From Oegoconia quadripuncta (Eukaryota > Arthropoda > Insecta > Lepidoptera > Autostichidae), in contig OX438751.1 of assembly GCA_949316235.1 (NCBI GenBank), positions 23,651,885-23,715,884 on the forward strand: a stretch of 64,000 bases of DNA. The letters run 5' to 3'. The notes under the pieces are model-generated. The model made no database searches, was not told the origin of the DNA, and worked only from the letters and a program-made list of their open reading frames with translations. Made by a program: the position numbers and the translations under genes. Numbering within the stretch: position 1 is the first letter of the stretch; each line of letters starts with the position of its first letter. Shown here piece by piece: positions 31,243 to 42,770 of this stretch.

Positions 31243-31691
31243 CATTGAAAAAAAAATCAGCAACAGAAATAACATTATTCACGTGAACAGAGATAAATCT
31301 ATCGACGGATCAACTCTCCAGTTGCTGCGAGCCTAAACAAACAATGTAATAATTAAAAAATCATCTCAACCATACGGATTAAGTAACAAATAACAAATCC
31401 AGTCGCGAACGCAGAATAAGAGCTCTCGACACAACGAGCCAGCTTTATTTGCCACCCACTGTATGCACTCGCGGACAATTAATTCGCCAATAAAATTAAA
31501 CAGTGCACGCCCCTCTAAAAGCGGTGGATTATCCCTTTAACAAGAGTGTGGGGTATAAAATCTACCGGTACAAAATAACGGACGTATGAATGTGAATTAA
31601 CTGAAGTATTTGAATCAGTAAGTGTTTCTATACGAATGGGTTTCCACTCGGGTTCATAATAATGTCTGCAACCTAAGAGTATTCTGTCTAT
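31243..31691. other. Unassigned
   Basis: No recognised element. Confidence 0.35.
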
Positions 31692-31885
31692 CAAAGTCAA
31701 AATTGCTATATTTTGTAGGTACAGAGTACACTTAAAATAGTAAATTTGACATTTTTTAAGCTAATGCTTGTTCAAAATGCAATTTTCCCCTGAGAGGAAC
31801 AAGCACGAAACTGGAAGGGTAGCTCTTTTAAAATCAGACTTTGATTTTACATAAAGGTTTTTATATTACAAAAAGGTTTTATTAT
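31692..31885 (-). mobile_element. LINE-2 3' tail
   Basis: Plus-strand tcaaagtcaaaattgcta, ttttgtaggtacagagtaca, aatgcaattttcccctgaga, cctttatgtaaaatcaaag in inverse. UTR only. Confidence 0.75.
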
Positions 31886-32061
31886 TTCATTTAAAGAGGG
31901 GAAATTTATATTTTCCTCATTTATTTTATTATTTAACTTATTTATTAATCAACTAATCTGGTTACATTTCAACTAGATCCCCACAAAACTATTTGAACAG
32001 TTTGTCTGCGGGAGATATTGGAGTCTCGCTATATAAAACGAATTAATTTTTATACAAAAAT
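31886..32061 (-). other. Likely 3' UTR of the CR1-like remnant
   Basis: AT-rich sequence between the stop at 32062 and the LINE-2 tail. No independent signal. Confidence 0.3.
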
Positions 32062-32583
32062 TTAAAGATTTTCATGAAAAAATTTTTTGAGCATGATGCC
32101 AAATTTACGTCTGCTGTTTTCGTTCCTAATGTCCGTTGGTAGGCTATTCAATAGATATGGTAATCGTTTTTTTAATGTTCTATCACCGTAATAATTAGTA
32201 ATACTCGGTACCTCATATTTACCCGTAGCTACAGATCTGGTAATTCTGTCATCATGCGCTTTCTTAATTAATGAGCCATACACTGGACCGCCATGGTTAT
32301 TTAGGGCTACCAAGTATTTATGTTTGATACTAACCGGTAGAATTTTGCAGATTTGGAACAGTTTATAATAGTCACCTTTACAATTTCATTTAGTCTTTTT
32401 GCTTACCAATAATTTCAAAAATCTAATTTGCATTTCTTCAAGCTTTTTCAGGTTTCCCCTGAACGTAAGTCCATAGCTGTCCATATATTCCATATATGTC
32501 CAATAATTACTGGAAAATGTGTATGCCCATTGCTCAGGGCCTACTGTTGCATTTTTTATGAGAAGAACCCGCAAACAATACAC
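32062..32583 (-). pseudogene. CR1-like LINE C-terminal remnant, one in-frame stop
   Basis: A single minus-strand frame of 174 codons is broken only by TGA at 32386-32388. Upstream part: YGLTFRGNLKKLEEMQIRFL. Downstream: DYYKLFQICKILPVSIKHKY, then GDRTLKKRLPYLLNSLPTDI and a final stop. The 'KLEEMQIRFLKLL' and 'LPYLLNSLP' arrangement is typical of the region after the reverse transcriptase in CR1/jockey-type LINEs (recalled). The RT core is not present. Confidence 0.65.
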
Positions 32584-32589
32584 ATGATT

Positions 32590-33135
32590 TAGAACCCTTC
32601 TTAGAACAGTACATCTCTACACCCTTTCTCTAGTCTTGCCCGTGACACCCCACAGTGAAACTAACGAACCTCGAAGCATATTGTTTGTGTAACCATAGCA
32701 TAAGTTGCCATACAAAATAGACCCCAAGTGTCTCATCTGACCCTCATAAGGAACATACGCTTTGTGGAATTTGAAACGTTCGCGCTTTATCTATATTGCG
32801 AGGGATATTAAATACTGCAAATTGCAGAGCTCGGAATACCGTGGTAAGGTCACCTGTCTGTCAGTGTTTCACGGGATGCATTTGAGTACGGATTGCGTTT
32901 ATTTTATCATCGCCATTCGAATTGGGTACTAGACGCGGAAAAGTTTCCCATATGCGGATAGGTCGCTCAAAATATTAGAGGTTATCTTGAACAGTTATTC
33001 GATTTAGGGATCCGTTTAAGAAATATTAAGGCCAAGTGCAAATTTTTGTTACAGTCAAGTGCGCCCCCCCCCCAACCCCCTTCCCCCCAAAAGCTAGTCG
33101 GTTGATTTTGGATACGCAAAAAATTCACGGCGGTA
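32590..33135. other. Unassigned
   Basis: Could contain upstream parts of the CR1-like remnant, but no motif is readable. A poly-C stretch is at 33063-33072. Confidence 0.35.
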
Positions 33136-33412
33136 ATATAAATAAATAAATATCCTTAGACATACACACAGCGCCATCTAGTTTCACACTAACCAACTAT
33201 ATGCTTGTGTTGTGGATACCAGATCGTTGATATAATACATAAATACATTTTTATTTGTAAACAAAAATACTTATTATAAATGAAAACATCCATAACTCGG
33301 GTACACATGTCCGTATTCATCACACAGACATATTCCCCTGGCGGGATTCTAACCCGCAAACTTTTGGAATAGTGGTCAGAGTTGCTAACCACTACAATAC
33401 ACAGGTCGTACA
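33136..33412 (-). mobile_element. SINE-B', full length
   Basis: Minus-strand head gtagtggttagcaactctga, B-box region gggttagaatcccgc (one base off), body cggacatgtgtacccgagtt, tail tggcgctgtgtgtatgtcta and TTTA repeats. Confidence 0.8.
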
Positions 33413-33994
33413 CGGTCGTAAAGAAGTTAAAAGGAAAGCTATCACGGTTAAGTAGGTTTTACAAATTAATGAAAAATATTTGTTAAACAACAAAAAACCC
33501 CCTTATAAGTCAGCATATTGTGAGGTCAACAACGGAACCCTACACTGCGCGATGCCTCACACGCACTTTGCCGGATTTTTTTTCATAATTATCATTACGT
33601 CTATTGATGTTAGGTGAATATTAAATCTAAGTTGAAAACGCGCTCAATCCGAACCTTCCAACAACGTGATTCCTTGAATAGTTGCGATTATGTAAGAAGT
33701 TCAATAAAGAGTTCATAAACAAAGAAACACACTTTGCAGCACTTCTTGGCAGAAAATTTAAAGACATCCTATCACAAACCAAAGAACTAACTTGAAAGCT
33801 ACGGGATTGAACCCACCACCTCCTTACATTTACATGTAACATTGATCCAAGGCGTCTTATAGTATAACTACAACATCAATAACTATATTTACGTTTGTAT
33901 TTTGTTGCTATTTTATAGATGTTATGTTTAAGTAGGTATATTTGTCTATTGATCTATGTATGTATGTGTATGTAAATATATGAAATTTATTCAC
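33413..33994. other. Unassigned
   Basis: A diverged SINE-C tail echo (attgatgttaggtgaatatt) lies near 33602-33630. Otherwise nothing. Confidence 0.35.
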
Positions 33995-34160
33995 GTAGCT
34001 TGTATCTGCATCCCTATTTAATACCGCACAACCTACCTATTTCAAATGTACTGTCCTTATACCCAAAGGTTGTCTGGAAGAGATCGCTTTTAGTGATAAG
34101 GTCGCCAAATTGTACATTCTATTCTTACCACTTTTCTGAAATTGTATTTTTTTTTCGGTT
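33995..34160 (+). mobile_element. LINE-L 3' UTR
   Basis: cttatacccaaaggttgtct, ggaagagatcgcttttagtg, ataaggtcgccaaattgtac then ggcaataaagtgtatttgta. Same order as 58165-58345 inverted. Confidence 0.7.
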
Positions 34161-34216
34161 GGGCAATAAAGTGTATTTGTATTGTTACAATACAATACAA
34201 ATACACTTTATTGCCT
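34161..34216. repeat. Perfect palindrome of LINE-L tails (tail to tail)
   Basis: The 23 bases at 34163-34185 (starting gcaataaagtgtatttgta) are the exact inverse of 34192-34214, with a 6-base centre. The left arm is the end of the adjoining LINE-L copy. The right arm is a second LINE-L end pointing the other way, followed only by diverged sequence. Confidence 0.9.
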
Positions 34217-34224
34217 TTGCATTG

Positions 34225-34420
34225 CATTATATTGTATTGTATATTTAAAAACCAAAAAATCCAACGGCATGTTCTGCGGGCGCCATGTTGGACTTTTTTC
34301 AATGAAATATCCTATTACACTCTCGGGATCAAGACGAATCGAACGATAGCTTGCACTTCAAAATCGGTCAAGCTTAAACGGCTACAGGAGGTAACATAGG
34401 AATCTCCTAGATTACACACT
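34225..34420 (+). repeat. Family E repeat
   Basis: aaaaaccaaaaaatccaac, ggcgccatgttggac, atcctattacactctcgg, agacgaatcgaacga and ggctacaggaggtaacata follow the order of 50222-50340 and of 28690-28990 inverted. Confidence 0.55.
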
Positions 34421-34552
34421 AGCTATCATCCACCACGCTATCCGAATGCTGGTCGCTGATTGGTTAAACTAGCCACTAGTCAATCAGTGTTTTCGAAGCA
34501 TGATCACATCGATTTGGCTTAATTATATTAACTATTGCTTCCAAACTGTCTC
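34421..34552. other. Unassigned
   Basis: Short spacer, nothing recognised. Confidence 0.3.
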
Positions 34553-34656
34553 ATGTGCCCTCCGTAGCAGCAAACACTCATACGCAAACGTCACTAGTGG
34601 TCTGCTCACCCATCCAAGAACTGCTTGCGCCATCCAAGAACATTGATTAACTTCGA
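34553..34656 (-). mobile_element. SINE-5S fragment
   Basis: Minus-strand gaagttaatcaatgttc, agcagttcttggatgggtga, gtatgagtgtttgctgctac and ggagggcac reproduce the 5S block and first body part of 1786-2060. The cttggatgg motif occurs twice, so a small internal duplication is likely. Confidence 0.55.
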
Positions 34657-35021
34657 GTGTATAGTAAATTTGTGATAAATCGTTCAATTCAAACATTGTT
34701 CTCTAACGCGTTGGGCCTAACACACCCCAAACAAACGGTTAAGTTTTTCAGTGATCAGAGGGTTGAGATCTCCCCAGTCCTATGGGAGAAGCCGCGGTAA
34801 TCCGTTTTGGGGGTGAAAACTCAATTGGAACTGATTTCGATGGCCCTTCAATGATTTTTGGGGTTCCGTACTAGAAAGATCCATACTGAGCATGTTATTT
34901 AGCCAACTCTGACATACATATAGTTTGCGATATAATTTGCCCTAACAACACAGGCACAAACATGCATTTTGTCTAGATTTTACGTGTTTCTGGGACCACT
35001 TCTTCATAATAGATTAGTCAA
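34657..35021. other. Unassigned
   Basis: No recognised element. Confidence 0.35.
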
Positions 35022-35643
35022 AGTCAAAGTCAAAAAATATTTATTTCGTAGGATAAAGATTATCACTTGAAAACGTCAAATTTTTTATCTTAATATTAAA
35101 ATTATTGACATTATTGCTCATTCGCAAAGCAGATTCCCCAGAGAAGAACGAGCAAGAAACTCAAGGGTTGCTCTTTTAAATAAGTTTGGGTTACAATTAT
35201 ATTACATTGTATAATTAGGCTGAATATCGCCGAGCGGTCTATGTCCATGCTTGCTTATCATCCAGATAGTCAGAAATTTTATAATAGCCTTTGGTAAATA
35301 ATGTCTGTTTTATGATGGTTTTGAATTTATTTAAAGGTAAATTTTGAATGTCCACTGGAACCTTATTATAAAAGCGTATACATTGCCCCTTAAATGACTT
35401 AGTGACTTTGTGTAAACGGCTGGCATGAACAGCAAGTTTATTTTTATATCTGGTATTTACATTATGTATATCACTATTTTTCTTAAACGATTCTATATTT
35501 TTTCTTACATACATTAAGTTTTCGTAAATATATTGCGATGCTAATGTTAATATATTAATTTCTTTAAATTTATTCCTAAGAGACACTCTGGGGCCCAGTT
35601 TGTAAATGCGAAAACGGCCGTGTACCACCTTACGTACGGTCAT
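35022..35643 (-). mobile_element. LINE-2-related element, C-terminal coding part and tail
   Basis: A minus-strand open frame (35239-35643, 134 codons) reads INILTLASQYIYENLMYVRK, AGHISRLRKV-like AVHASRLHKVTKSFKGQCIR, and ends YYKISDYLDDKQAW. It is intact to its stop, more so than other copies, but lacks the reverse-transcriptase core. The tail continues to 35022 with repeated gtcaaa at the end. Divergence from 61.6 kb suggests a separate subfamily. Confidence 0.85.
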
Positions 35644-35938
35644 AATAAGAAATTACTACAAGAATTTCTTTATACTTTGTCCTACGAGGATACAAAGAAA
35701 TTATTGACAATCTTGAAGTAATCTTAGCATAGATTTATTCTGTATACCTACTTTATTCATAGATTTTTAGTTTATAACTAGGTATATGATTATATTATTT
35801 TAAGTTATAGAAGCCCTAGATTCGCCTGAAACACAGGATTTTCCTAGTTCAGGCAAAAGTGTTATAGTTGCAATTAAGTATTCTTATGTAGATTTTTTAA
35901 TGTACCATAAGAATTAATAAAAATATATTCGATTTGAT
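35644..35938 (+). mobile_element. LINE 3' UTR, tail (TTTGATTT)n
   Basis: gattcgcctgaaacacagga, gttcaggcaaaagtgttata and an end aataaaaatatattcg followed by atttgatttg. Family not named. Confidence 0.45.
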
Positions 35939-36012
35939 TTGGCCAGCGCAGGACCGATCGTTGTGGGGAACTTTGGGGGCCTTTGTCCAGCAGGTGGACG
36001 TCTTTCGGCTGA
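35938..36012 (+). mobile_element. RTE-c 3' end
   Basis: Plus frame QDRSLWGTLGAFVQQVDVFR then tail gctgatatgatgatga, matching the DRxxWxxLGxxxVQQ ending of other RTE-c copies. Confidence 0.6.
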
Positions 36013-36364
36013 TATGATGATGAGTAGGTCCGTCCATTTGTTAGATTCACCTCTAGCTCCGAAATGGGAAGAGATAGAAAGTTAAAACTTCTAATGTGCC
36101 CAAACAAGAATATGTCCAATCAGGAATACCACGAAAAATGCATCAGTCATTATTTCTTTTTATATTGTATAATTTTGAAGAGGTCTCCTTATAATATAAA
36201 ACTTATTAAATGTAACTTCAAAATTGCACAATCAGACAGTCTTATTGTTATTGAGCGATTTCTACCTGACAACGCTTTTATTTTTAGAACTCTGTAAAAT
36301 ATGGATTGTATTTTGTATTCGACCAACTAATTCCAAACTTCAAGAAAAAATGTAGATTTTTCGA
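36013..36364. other. Unassigned
   Basis: No recognised element. Confidence 0.35.
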
Positions 36365-36640
36365 CAGAGCGATTTGTTCATTGCCACTCCGTTTGTTAAC
36401 TTTCTGAGCTATGTCGACCAGATCCATTCCATCTAGCTAGGTAGCGTCTACTATCGTTTGGCTAGTCATGGGGTCTCCAACCCAGACCCCACTTACTCCA
36501 GCGGTTGCTTGTCGATTTAGCGACAGAAGGATGTGCCCATTGTCTCTCCGTCTGCTAACTTTCAGACATTGGTCTTTTGGCGTATCATCTATTCTAATTT
36601 CGGTTCCTAAGAGAAGCTCCGAAAATAATGCTATGATTGT
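36365..36640 (-). pseudogene. Diverged RTE-c-like remnant
   Basis: On the minus strand VDIAQKVNKRSGNEQIA resembles TDIAQRISKLKWQ. The neighbouring section repeats a related block (tctccgtctgctaactttca against actccgtttgttaactttct). Weak evidence. Confidence 0.3.
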
Positions 36641-37332
36641 TTATACCAATTTTTAAAAATATCGCAATGCCGCAATCTGTATACGACACGAGTACACTCA
36701 AAAGCAGAGCAAACGAAAACCACGGACTTAACAAAGAACGTATTTACCAGAGTCATTATTCAACGTGCTCTATTGAAACAAAGCCTGTCAAACTACTGCT
36801 ACGGTAGTTGCCCCTAATCAGTACGTACGGTAGTTACAGCCCATTGTGAGGGTAGCCAGCTAGTGGAGACATGAGTACGCATCTTCACATTTGTCAGCGG
36901 CATTGTTTCTGGCTTAGTTTAAATACTAGCTGATGGGAGCGTTGAGTTTTGAAATGTAATTATGTATAGACGAGTCTTGAGCAATGTTTTACAAAATGAG
37001 GTGTGTATTACGACAAGTTAAGGAAAGTGAAATTTTTTAGTTACTTCAATACGCTACACTGGGTACTTGTATTTGTCGTATTAGCTGAGCAATTTAACGG
37101 ATAGGAAGCATTTTTTTTTATCGCTGAGACAATGTATTACGCATACCACGTTGCTCCTTATGAGGAACCGTGCGGTTATGTGAGACTCCTCGGGCGAAAA
37201 GCCAGCGATGAACCCTCTGCATCTATGTGCGGCGGTACAATATCCCTTACGGATCCCACTGCCCTAACCAACCTGCTCTGAGCAGTACCGTTTTCCTTAA
37301 AAGCAAAAATAGCCACCATATTATCACAATTT
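36641..37332. other. Unassigned
   Basis: A minus-strand open segment over 37176-37320 (VRAVGSVRDIVPPHIDAEGS) is more protein-like than most of the background, but I do not recognise it. Nothing else seen. Confidence 0.35.
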
Positions 37333-37575
37333 TTGCAAGTAATTGAGAATAGAAGAGGGAAAATGCTGGGACACCTTATACGACACGATGATTTCATCAA
37401 AACTACAATAGAAGGAAGAATAGAAGGGAAAAGAAAAAGAGGAAGACCGAGAATAAGCTACATGCAGCAAATAAAAGAGAAGTTGAACGTCGTGTCGTAT
37501 CAGGAGGTCAAGAGGAAGGCGTAGAGCAGAGAGATATGGAAAAATCTCCACCGACAAGAGCATGGCTCTTAAATC
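37333..37575 (+). pseudogene. RTE-d C-terminal remnant
   Basis: Plus frame KMLGHLIRHDDFIKTTIEGR, then IEGKRKRGRPRISYMQQIKE and EVKRKA stop. The 'LGHLIRHD...EGRIEGKRKRGRPR' pattern is the familiar end of RTE-type polyproteins and aligns with [13 protein letters not shown] of RTE-a. The following caccgacaagagcatggctc is shared with 59260-59290 and 57176-57200. Confidence 0.75.
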
Positions 37576-39892
37576 AGATGATGATTATTACAATCCGCTT
37601 TGGCGTTAAATTGACTAATTCAACCATCTGTCCACGATGTGCGTCACAATGTAACAGCTATTTCTGCATCGATTTGAAGAACCACTTGTTTGTTTGTGTC
37701 TTTATCAGTATTATTAGAATACTATAAGAGTAAAAGAGAAGACGCTCCGAATGTCCCGGCGACAACATTTTGATATTGAATGAAAACGTAACTGCAGGAT
37801 TTTGGTGGTAACAAATGGTGAGACGTTATTTAACGCCCGTCTTGTACTAGTAGCTAATAATAAATATTGTATATACCAAATTAATGTATGTACAAACACC
37901 TATTTGGATGTGCTTCAGGATTTAATGCATATCTAGCAACATCTATTCAACTAAGCATTTCGCATGAAGACTACTTATGTATGGATCGGAACCTCTCGAC
38001 TTCACCGAATCTCACAACCATGGGATCTTCAAGTCTAGAGTGAATAGACGTTAATTACAACTTTCCTCCAGATGAGTTGGTGGTCAAACGCATCTCCAGT
38101 TCAAAAAAAAAAGATAATCCAACGCACTGAAAAAAAGGCACGCATGTTCTCGACATGCCCAAGTAACTAGCCATTAGCATTCACGCAGCGTATCGATACA
38201 ATCTCAATGACAAAACACGGTGATCGTGTCACATGGCAGTTGAGAATATGCCTATTGTCATTCCAATCAGTTTGGTCAGCCTTTGGAATCTTGGCCTTTT
38301 GTTATCTCGACTACCAATATTAGTAACGCCATACTTGTTACTGACTTTGAAAATTAATGAGCGACTTTGTCTACAGACATCTCAATTCAGTGTACGTTGT
38401 TTGTTGGAAGGATATGTCGCTATTGTTTAGGTAACTAGTGCTACGGTCGACTTCGGTATCAATATTTCATTTCATCTGTGTTTCTCAGTGTTTTTTTTTT
38501 TTCATTGAATTAGCAATAACTTCATGATAGCTTCAATTTTCGGTCGGTGTCGTTTAGTACACAAAGTAATGTAAAATATCTATGTTCTGAGTATTCTAAT
38601 ACAGTCGTTGTCTTGTTCAAATTTCCTGGTGAATGTTATCAAAACACGAAATACATAACCAAGCGCCTCTGGGACTTAATACATAAGCGACATACGATTT
38701 ACGTGTTTGATTTGCAGCTGCGTAAATCTCTTCAAAAGAAGACTGTAGTTCCTACCATTTGATAGTGACTATTAAATCTAAATTTTACCAAAGAAAATAA
38801 AGAAAATATTTTAATTTATGTTGTATATACTCGATTTCAATTTGATTGGATACTTGCAAAAGTAAATTAATTCACACGCTCAATAGTCAAGGATGGGTCT
38901 GAATACGTGTTTTGAAGTTTTTGGGTTGATTGGTTTTCTCCAATTTTCTCTAGTTTTGTATTAAATAACTTTGGTGTATATAAATAGTTTTGTTTGTTTT
39001 AATTAAAATTGTAAAATGTAACCGTCACCTGATTCTCAAGAAGTTAAGGATTTCTTATGATATGTATTCCCAAAAATTTCACATATCCTTCTTCAATCTA
39101 CAATCTCAAATACTTGATACTAATCCTTAATGTTAACTGCGCCTGGGTCGCCTCTACTTACAAAAGGACTTGTGTTTCGCTGTCACTCAACGTTAGATCC
39201 AACAATGGGTGCGCAAGAGTATTCTGTTTTGCAACAATGACGTATGAATAGTGCTGAATAGAGAGGTGGAGAGATAACAGAATGGGCGATTGCAACTGTC
39301 TTTGTAGGGGTAGCAAAACAGTGTGTTCCCAAAAATATGTTTTTGTAGATGAGTAATAACTGTTCTCACAAAAGTCAAAGTCAAAATACAGATTATTACA
39401 GAAAAAGTGAAAAAACATAAATTCGCCAATAAGCTTTATTTCTCAAAGCGTACCACCATGTTAGCATATTAAAAGGTCAGATTTACAGGAAACCTTTTTA
39501 CGAAGTTTATCAGTTTCATATGAAACTTTACAATTCCTAATATTATTTCTAGTTGATTTAAATTGATATTCTATATGAGACTCCAAATTCTCATTGTGTT
39601 AACACTTAACAGCAACTCTGATATCAATTCTACTACCTAGATCTAAATTGGTAAGTACTAATAGCATTGAGATTGCCGTCTTAAATTAGTCTCGACTTGT
39701 TGAACCTGTATTGCCATGTATGCCCTACAAAGATCCGGGCACAGATTACCTAACAGTCATGGCCCGGGTCTCGGCCCGTTTTGACAGATACAATAGCAAT
39801 AATAATATCAATGATTCATTATTACTTAGTAATCATAAAGTACAAATAATCTGTTAACACATAACAAAAGCAAAATAGCATGTTTTTTTTTG
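37576..39892. other. Long unassigned stretch
   Basis: About 2.3 kb with only short open frames and no repeat matching the rest of the window, apart from a gtcaaagtcaaa scrap at 39376-39390 typical of LINE-2 ends. Possibly unique intergenic or intronic DNA. Confidence 0.4.
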
Positions 39893-40135
39893 TACCTCTT
39901 TCAAACCGTACGTCAACTGGCCATGGGAAGAGGATTAGCGAATCCACACAGAAGTGACGTAATGAATATAAAATTAAAACCTTACGAGACACTAACTCGA
40001 CCCGACAGCAAGGCGATTGTTGCAAACGTATTAACTGTAATGCACAGAGTAGTGACAAACATAGAAACAGCAGCACACATAAGCGAGGAAGCAATTAGAA
40101 GATGGAAAGAAAATAAAAAGAAAGGAAATATTTAG
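39893..40135 (+). CDS. Candidate HTH-like coding segment (exon or transposase remnant)
   Basis: An 81-codon plus frame ends at TAG 40133-40135. Its second half, KAIVANVLTVMHRVVTN then IETAAHISEEAIRRWKENKK, looks like the 'IV..V...M' helix and recognition helix at the N-terminus of insect transposase-like proteins with an HTH (recalled pattern). It is less repetitive and less AT-biased than nearby chance frames. A T-rich tract lies upstream (39880-39892) but no good AG acceptor before the frame. It could be a terminal exon, a domesticated or dead transposase scrap, or chance. Confidence 0.25.
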   Translation, partial: YLFQTVRQLAMGRGLANPHRSDVMNIKLKPYETLTRPDSKAIVANVLTVMHRVVTNIETAAHISEEAIRRWKENKKKGNI

Positions 40136-41384
40136 CACACACATATAAAACAATTTGTTATATATCATAGTAAATACACATTAAAGAAGTAATTACTAAT
40201 TAAGTTTAGTAAGTATTTTATTATTCGGTAGATAAATATAAAATGTTATCCGTAAACTGATACCTCCCTAACCCCCTTCAGAAGCGTCACAAGATTCATT
40301 TTAAACGTAAACCAGCCAAGACATTAAAGGAGACTGTAGCTAAATACAATGAAACTACTTTAACTCAACTTAATATTCAGAACGATCACGGTGACTGGTT
40401 GGCGAGAGATGTGACAGTTCCATTTGTAAACACTGAGTACTGCTAAAACCTTTACTTAAATACTTACCCTCTCATTCATAAAAAAATACAAACGCTTTAT
40501 AAGCCTGTTTTAGTATGTTTTGTCACTTTCTTTCGTTACAACATTTCCTTATAACCGACAGAGACAAAATATACTTTAAGAATACAGGCTTAAAAAGTTT
40601 GCAAATTTTTATGGTAAGGCGGTTAAAAAATAAGTGATTAAATAAGGCTAGTTACTGTTTTCATTTAAAGCTATTTACTGAGTTAAAGGACTTAAAATCG
40701 ATTTACAATAAATAAACAAAACAGTGATAGTCCAGTCACACACATACATAAACTTTTAAGACAATTTCTAAAAGGGACTTAGAAGGTTACCTATCTTAGG
40801 TACAGAACAACTAAAGATTATAGTGTGCTGCATGAGGATAAATGGGTCACAGCTCAGTGTATGAGATTATACAAATAACGAAATTATTTCCCCTATATCG
40901 TATCAGTGGGGCTGTGTGTACAAGATAGTAGCAAAATCTCTCTCAACTAAAACTACTCTATGCAAAATCAAACACATCATCCTGCGCAAGCGTTCACAAA
41001 ACGATTGTGTTTATTGTATTATATCGTACAATGAAACAATCATGCATCAGGGGTACACATTACAACTACTATAACATGATCTATCAGTACTCCTACCAAA
41101 GTCTCTTCAACATTCATTTTTATGGAGTAGACGAGAAAGGGAGGTCAAGTTAAATTGGCCAGTAACCCTAGTGGTCGAGAAGTTTTGATAAGCCCGGTTT
41201 ATAGCAAAATATCTATTTGTAGATTTTGTTCAACAGTGTCGTGTGGGGTGTTTTGGCTTATTGTGTTCATATTTCCACACAATCGAATGTTGTGAAAGTG
41301 TTAATAATTTTTTGGGGTCAAAACAGGAATAGTTTGGCGCCGATTCGCTTACAATTGTGTTCAATTTGCATAGATAAGTATTTA
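40136..41384. other. Unassigned, family-F scrap at 40840-40865
   Basis: aatgggtcacagctcagtgt is the inverse of the family-F motif at 21412. The rest has no recognised content. Confidence 0.4.
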
Positions 41385-41480
41385 ATGGTAATTTAATTTT
41401 AATAAACATTTCTAGCCAGGAACGTGTCAAATTATTTTGCGCAATAAAGAGTATTTGTATTGTATTGTATTCATTTCTAA
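41385..41480 (+). mobile_element. LINE-L tail, short
   Basis: Ends gcgcaataaagagtatttgt then attgtattgtatt, the (TATTG)n form of the LINE-L tail. Little UTR is preserved. Confidence 0.5.
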
Positions 41481-41759
41481 CCTCATAGCAGGGTCTTCTA
41501 AGTTTGAGATCCACAGCTGGCTGGTTATCTGTTTGTGACATTGTAGCGCCAAAATGGCTGAAAAATATATATCGAAGTCAACCCTACTGTTGAAAGTAAA
41601 TCAATCTACACCATTGTAACACATTGGCGAAAAACTTGGAAATATATTTTTTCATATATTAGAAATAATAATAACAACAGTGAACATGCGTCAATCCACG
41701 CATGAACCACGAGTTGGCGGCGCTTGCAGTAGAGATATTGGGCCCTTGGTCTTCTGACA
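41481..41759. other. Unassigned
   Basis: No recognised element. Confidence 0.3.
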
Positions 41760-41935
41760 CGAAACAATTTGTAAAGGATTAATCGGTTGGACTGGTACAC
41801 GCCTCTGGAGATGTGAGAGCTGGTGCCTACTTTGCTCAGCAGCTGGGCTTATGCATTCAGCGGGGCAATAGCGTTAGCGTAATGGGTACTATGCCTCACG
41901 GAACCGAGTTGAACGGCGTATTTTTTCTATTAGAT
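41760..41935 (+). pseudogene. Probable retroelement C-terminal remnant
   Basis: Plus frame DVRAGAYFAQQLGLCIQRGN then SVSVMGTMPHGTELNGVFFL. The RAGAYF..R/QL..AIQRGN..S..GTM layout resembles the C-terminus of lepidopteran retroelement polyproteins (recalled, not checked). It is GC-rich relative to its flanks and cut off at both sides. A LINE-L copy on the opposite strand abuts. Confidence 0.4.
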
Positions 41936-41944
41936 ATAGGTATT

Positions 41945-42115
41945 TTCAATCAATCAATCAAGTACACTTTATTGCACAAAAATTTCTACAATACACTTCA
42001 TAAAAATGATAATTGTACAACCAGGCGGTCTAATCGCTATTAACCATTACTAGACAAACTTTGGGTAGAGAAAAAAGTAGAACGGGATAAAAGCAAGTAG
42101 GTTGTGCACCAATGA
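41945..42115 (-). mobile_element. LINE-L 3' UTR
   Basis: Plus-strand caatcaatcaagtacacttt attgcaca at the tail edge (broken for length), then caaccaggcggtctaatcgc and aagcaagtaggttgtgcacc, the inverse of the LINE-L UTR. The tail is an ATTG tetramer here. Confidence 0.6.
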
Positions 42116-42686
42116 TTTAAAAAAATAATATAAAATAATGGATACTAAATAATAGATATAAACATACATACGTTAGATATGAACATCAATGCAATGATAG
42201 TGTAAAATAGACCTACATATATAGTGATATATTATTATACATACATATACAATATATGTGACACCAAAGAAAGAAAATATTGGATACTATAATTATCAAA
42301 TCTCAGAACCACGAATATGGCAACAGTCAAGACGCTAGAAAATGTGCCTTGACTTGTGCTCTAAAAGTAAATGATTGTGAACGACGTGTTTCAGTGTTTT
42401 ATAAATTTGTTGTTTCATGTACATAGTTAGTTTACGTAACTTGTATAGCGGCATCTCTTTCTAACTACACAGTGAACTTAGAAAATAACGGATTGATCTC
42501 TCAATAAAATTATTTTTTGCTTTGTAATATTCAGTGACGTCGATTGTTTTTTTTTAAGTTTTTATTCTTCGCTTTTTAGTATTATATTATTCCCCTGATC
42601 CTTCTAGCTCCTACAGGTTATTTGGACAGTAGGGGTATACCAGCTCGACCTGATGATCTTCTATTTGACATATTTAATTTATTTAA
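42116..42686. other. Unassigned
   Basis: AT-rich with ATATAC-type low complexity at 42200-42260. Nothing else recognised. Confidence 0.35.
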
Positions 42687-42770
42687 CCACCTCCGTGGCT
42701 CAATGTAAACAACATTGGGTTTACGATTCGGAGGTCGCGGGTTCGATCCCCAGCGGGGTACATATTTAGT
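42687..42770 (+). mobile_element. Solo SINE-C head
   Basis: cctccgtggctcaatgtaaa through gggttcgatccccagcgggg and gtacat, then unrelated sequence except a short caccatctta. Both pol III boxes intact. Confidence 0.8.

Noticed and set aside
30822..31248. Plus-strand frames of 128-140 codons
   Set aside because: They lie opposite the RTE-b C-terminal coding remnant, whose minus-strand translation aligns with RTE-a. The plus frames are shadows.
37176..37320. Minus-strand peptide VRAVGSVRDIVPPHIDAEGS as a gene
   Set aside because: Protein-like in composition but short, without homology that I can name and without splice or promoter context. Left as unassigned.
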